Of a DNA stretch of 64,000 bases, positions 63,340-64,000 are shown in pieces (position 1 is the stretch's first letter; each line of letters opens with the position of its first letter). The translations under genes were made by a program, and so were the position numbers. This stretch comes from SAR86 cluster bacterium. Its GTDB lineage: Bacteria; Pseudomonadota; Gammaproteobacteria; Magnimaribacterales; Magnimaribacteraceae. The notes below the pieces were generated by a model. The model ran no database searches and was not told where the DNA came from. It saw only the letters and a program-made list of their open reading frames with translations. Location of the stretch: positions 1-64,000 of the forward strand of contig JAQWNM010000013.1 of NCBI GenBank assembly GCA_029268615.1, read 5' to 3'.

Positions 63340-64000
63340 ATGAATAAACCACTCGTTGTTATTACTGGAGCAGGATCAGGCATTGGAAGAGCTTGTGCAA
63401 TCAAATTCCAAGAAAATGGATACCAAGTTGCCTGCCTAGATATTGACCTTCAGGAAGCTAAAAATACCCTTAAATTAATTAATAGTGATGGCAGAGCATA
63501 CCAAGTTGACGTAAGTGATTATAAGATAGTAGAGAAAATATCCCAGAATTTAATTTCTAATCTCTGCTCTCCCTGCGCACTAATAAACTGCGCAGGAATT
63601 AGCCCTAACCCTATGCCAACTCATTTATATGACATCGAAGAATGGAAAAGAGTAATTGATATAAATTTAAATGGATCTTTCTATATGATGAAATATCTGA
63701 TACCTGCTCTTCTTGAAAATAGCAATAGTTCTATTGTCAATATTTCTTCAGTCTTAGGAGTCGTTGCAAATGCTACAACCTCTGGTTATGCAGCAAGTAA
63801 ACATGCGATAGTTGGTCTTACTAAAGCGACAGCATTAGATTATGCCCAACAGGGTTTAAGAGTTAATTGCGTAGGTCCAGGTGTTATTGAGACTAATATG
63901 ACTAAAGAAATATTGGCAGATCCTAAGACTAAGGAAATGCTGTCTTCACAAACTCCCATTGGTAGGGTAGCAAAACCTCGCGAAGTAGCTAATCTTATTT
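63340..64000 (+). CDS. Short-chain dehydrogenase/reductase (3' end beyond window)
   Basis: About 220 residues are seen, continuing past 64000. ATG 63340 follows an AAGGAAAA ribosome-binding sequence. TGAGSGIGRA binds the nucleotide, NCAG replaces NNAG, and the catalytic Ser and Tyr-Lys are in NISSVLGVVANATTSGYAASKHA. PGVIETNMT follows. Divergent from the DUF35 operon. Substrate unknown. Confidence 0.88.
   Translation, partial: MNKPLVVITGAGSGIGRACAIKFQENGYQVACLDIDLQEAKNTLKLINSDGRAYQVDVSDYKIVEKISQNLISNLCSPCALINCAGISPNPMPTHLYDIEEWKRVIDINLNGSFYMMKYLIPALLENSNSSIVNISSVLGVVANATTSGYAASKHAIVGLTKATALDYAQQGLRVNCVGPGVIETNMTKEILADPKTKEMLSSQTPIGRVAKPREVANLI

Overview
The window is strongly AT-rich, densely packed chromosomal DNA from a Gram-negative bacterium. 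The conserved order yceD-rpmF-fabD-fabG-acpP-fabF-mltG-tmk-holB, a pseudouridine synthase (rluC) divergent from RNase E, and an MlaA outer-membrane protein all point to a gammaproteobacterium. Short intergenic gaps, many ATGA/TAATG overlaps and the low GC suggest a streamlined marine lineage of the SAR86 type. That lineage call is inference; no rRNA or other decisive marker lies in the window. I saw no tRNA, rRNA, CRISPR array, insertion sequence or prophage.

Layout. 1-4267 (-): the 5' part of a very large secreted RTX/cadherin-repeat protein that runs off the left edge. 4411-13852 (-): housekeeping block with an amino-acid:sodium symporter, glutaredoxin, holB, tmk, mltG, the fatty-acid synthesis genes, rpmF, yceD and rluC. 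The fab cluster lacks plsX and fabH at their usual place. 13853-14157: structured 5' leader of rne. 14158-28978: RNase E (without the usual zinc-link Cys pair), nudC, an NhaD/ArsB-type ion transporter, dusA, a TerB-like protein, mlaA, mrp, a methionyl-tRNA synthetase split into two genes, an NADPH oxidoreductase, argG, a degenerate metallo-beta-lactamase-fold protein, grxD, pdxJ and a quinone-reductase-like enzyme.

28982-36356: first accessory catabolic block (TSUP exporter, two SnoaL-like proteins, SDR, Zn-alcohol dehydrogenase, beta-lactamase-fold esterase, KstD-like flavoprotein, and a divergent KshA-like Rieske oxygenase). 36373-40878: a five-gene surface-sugar cassette (hisH2-hisF2-wbpG amidotransferase, a glycosyltransferase, a methyltransferase). 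40890-48125: a complete set of coenzyme F420 genes (fused fbiC, cofC, cofD, cofE, npdG) with an F420-type luciferase-like oxidoreductase inside it and a DUF1295 membrane reductase downstream of fbiC. 48217-64000: second accessory catabolic block (SDRs, Zn-ADH, TauD dioxygenase, aldehyde dehydrogenase, APH-like kinase, amidohydrolase-like protein, rubredoxin, enoyl-CoA hydratase, two Cys-less thiolase-like proteins paired with two DUF35 OB-fold proteins, and a partial SDR at the right edge).

How it may fit together. The most interesting feature is the complete F420 pathway embedded between two blocks of SDR/ADH/KstD/Rieske/thiolase-DUF35 genes. Several of these families are known from actinobacterial steroid or terpenoid breakdown. 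A reasonable but unproven hypothesis is that this organism makes F420 and uses it, through the LLM enzyme and NpdG, in oxidising or reducing cyclic isoprenoid-type substrates, with CoA-ester side chains cleaved by the thiolase-fold/DUF35 proteins acting as aldolases rather than thiolases.
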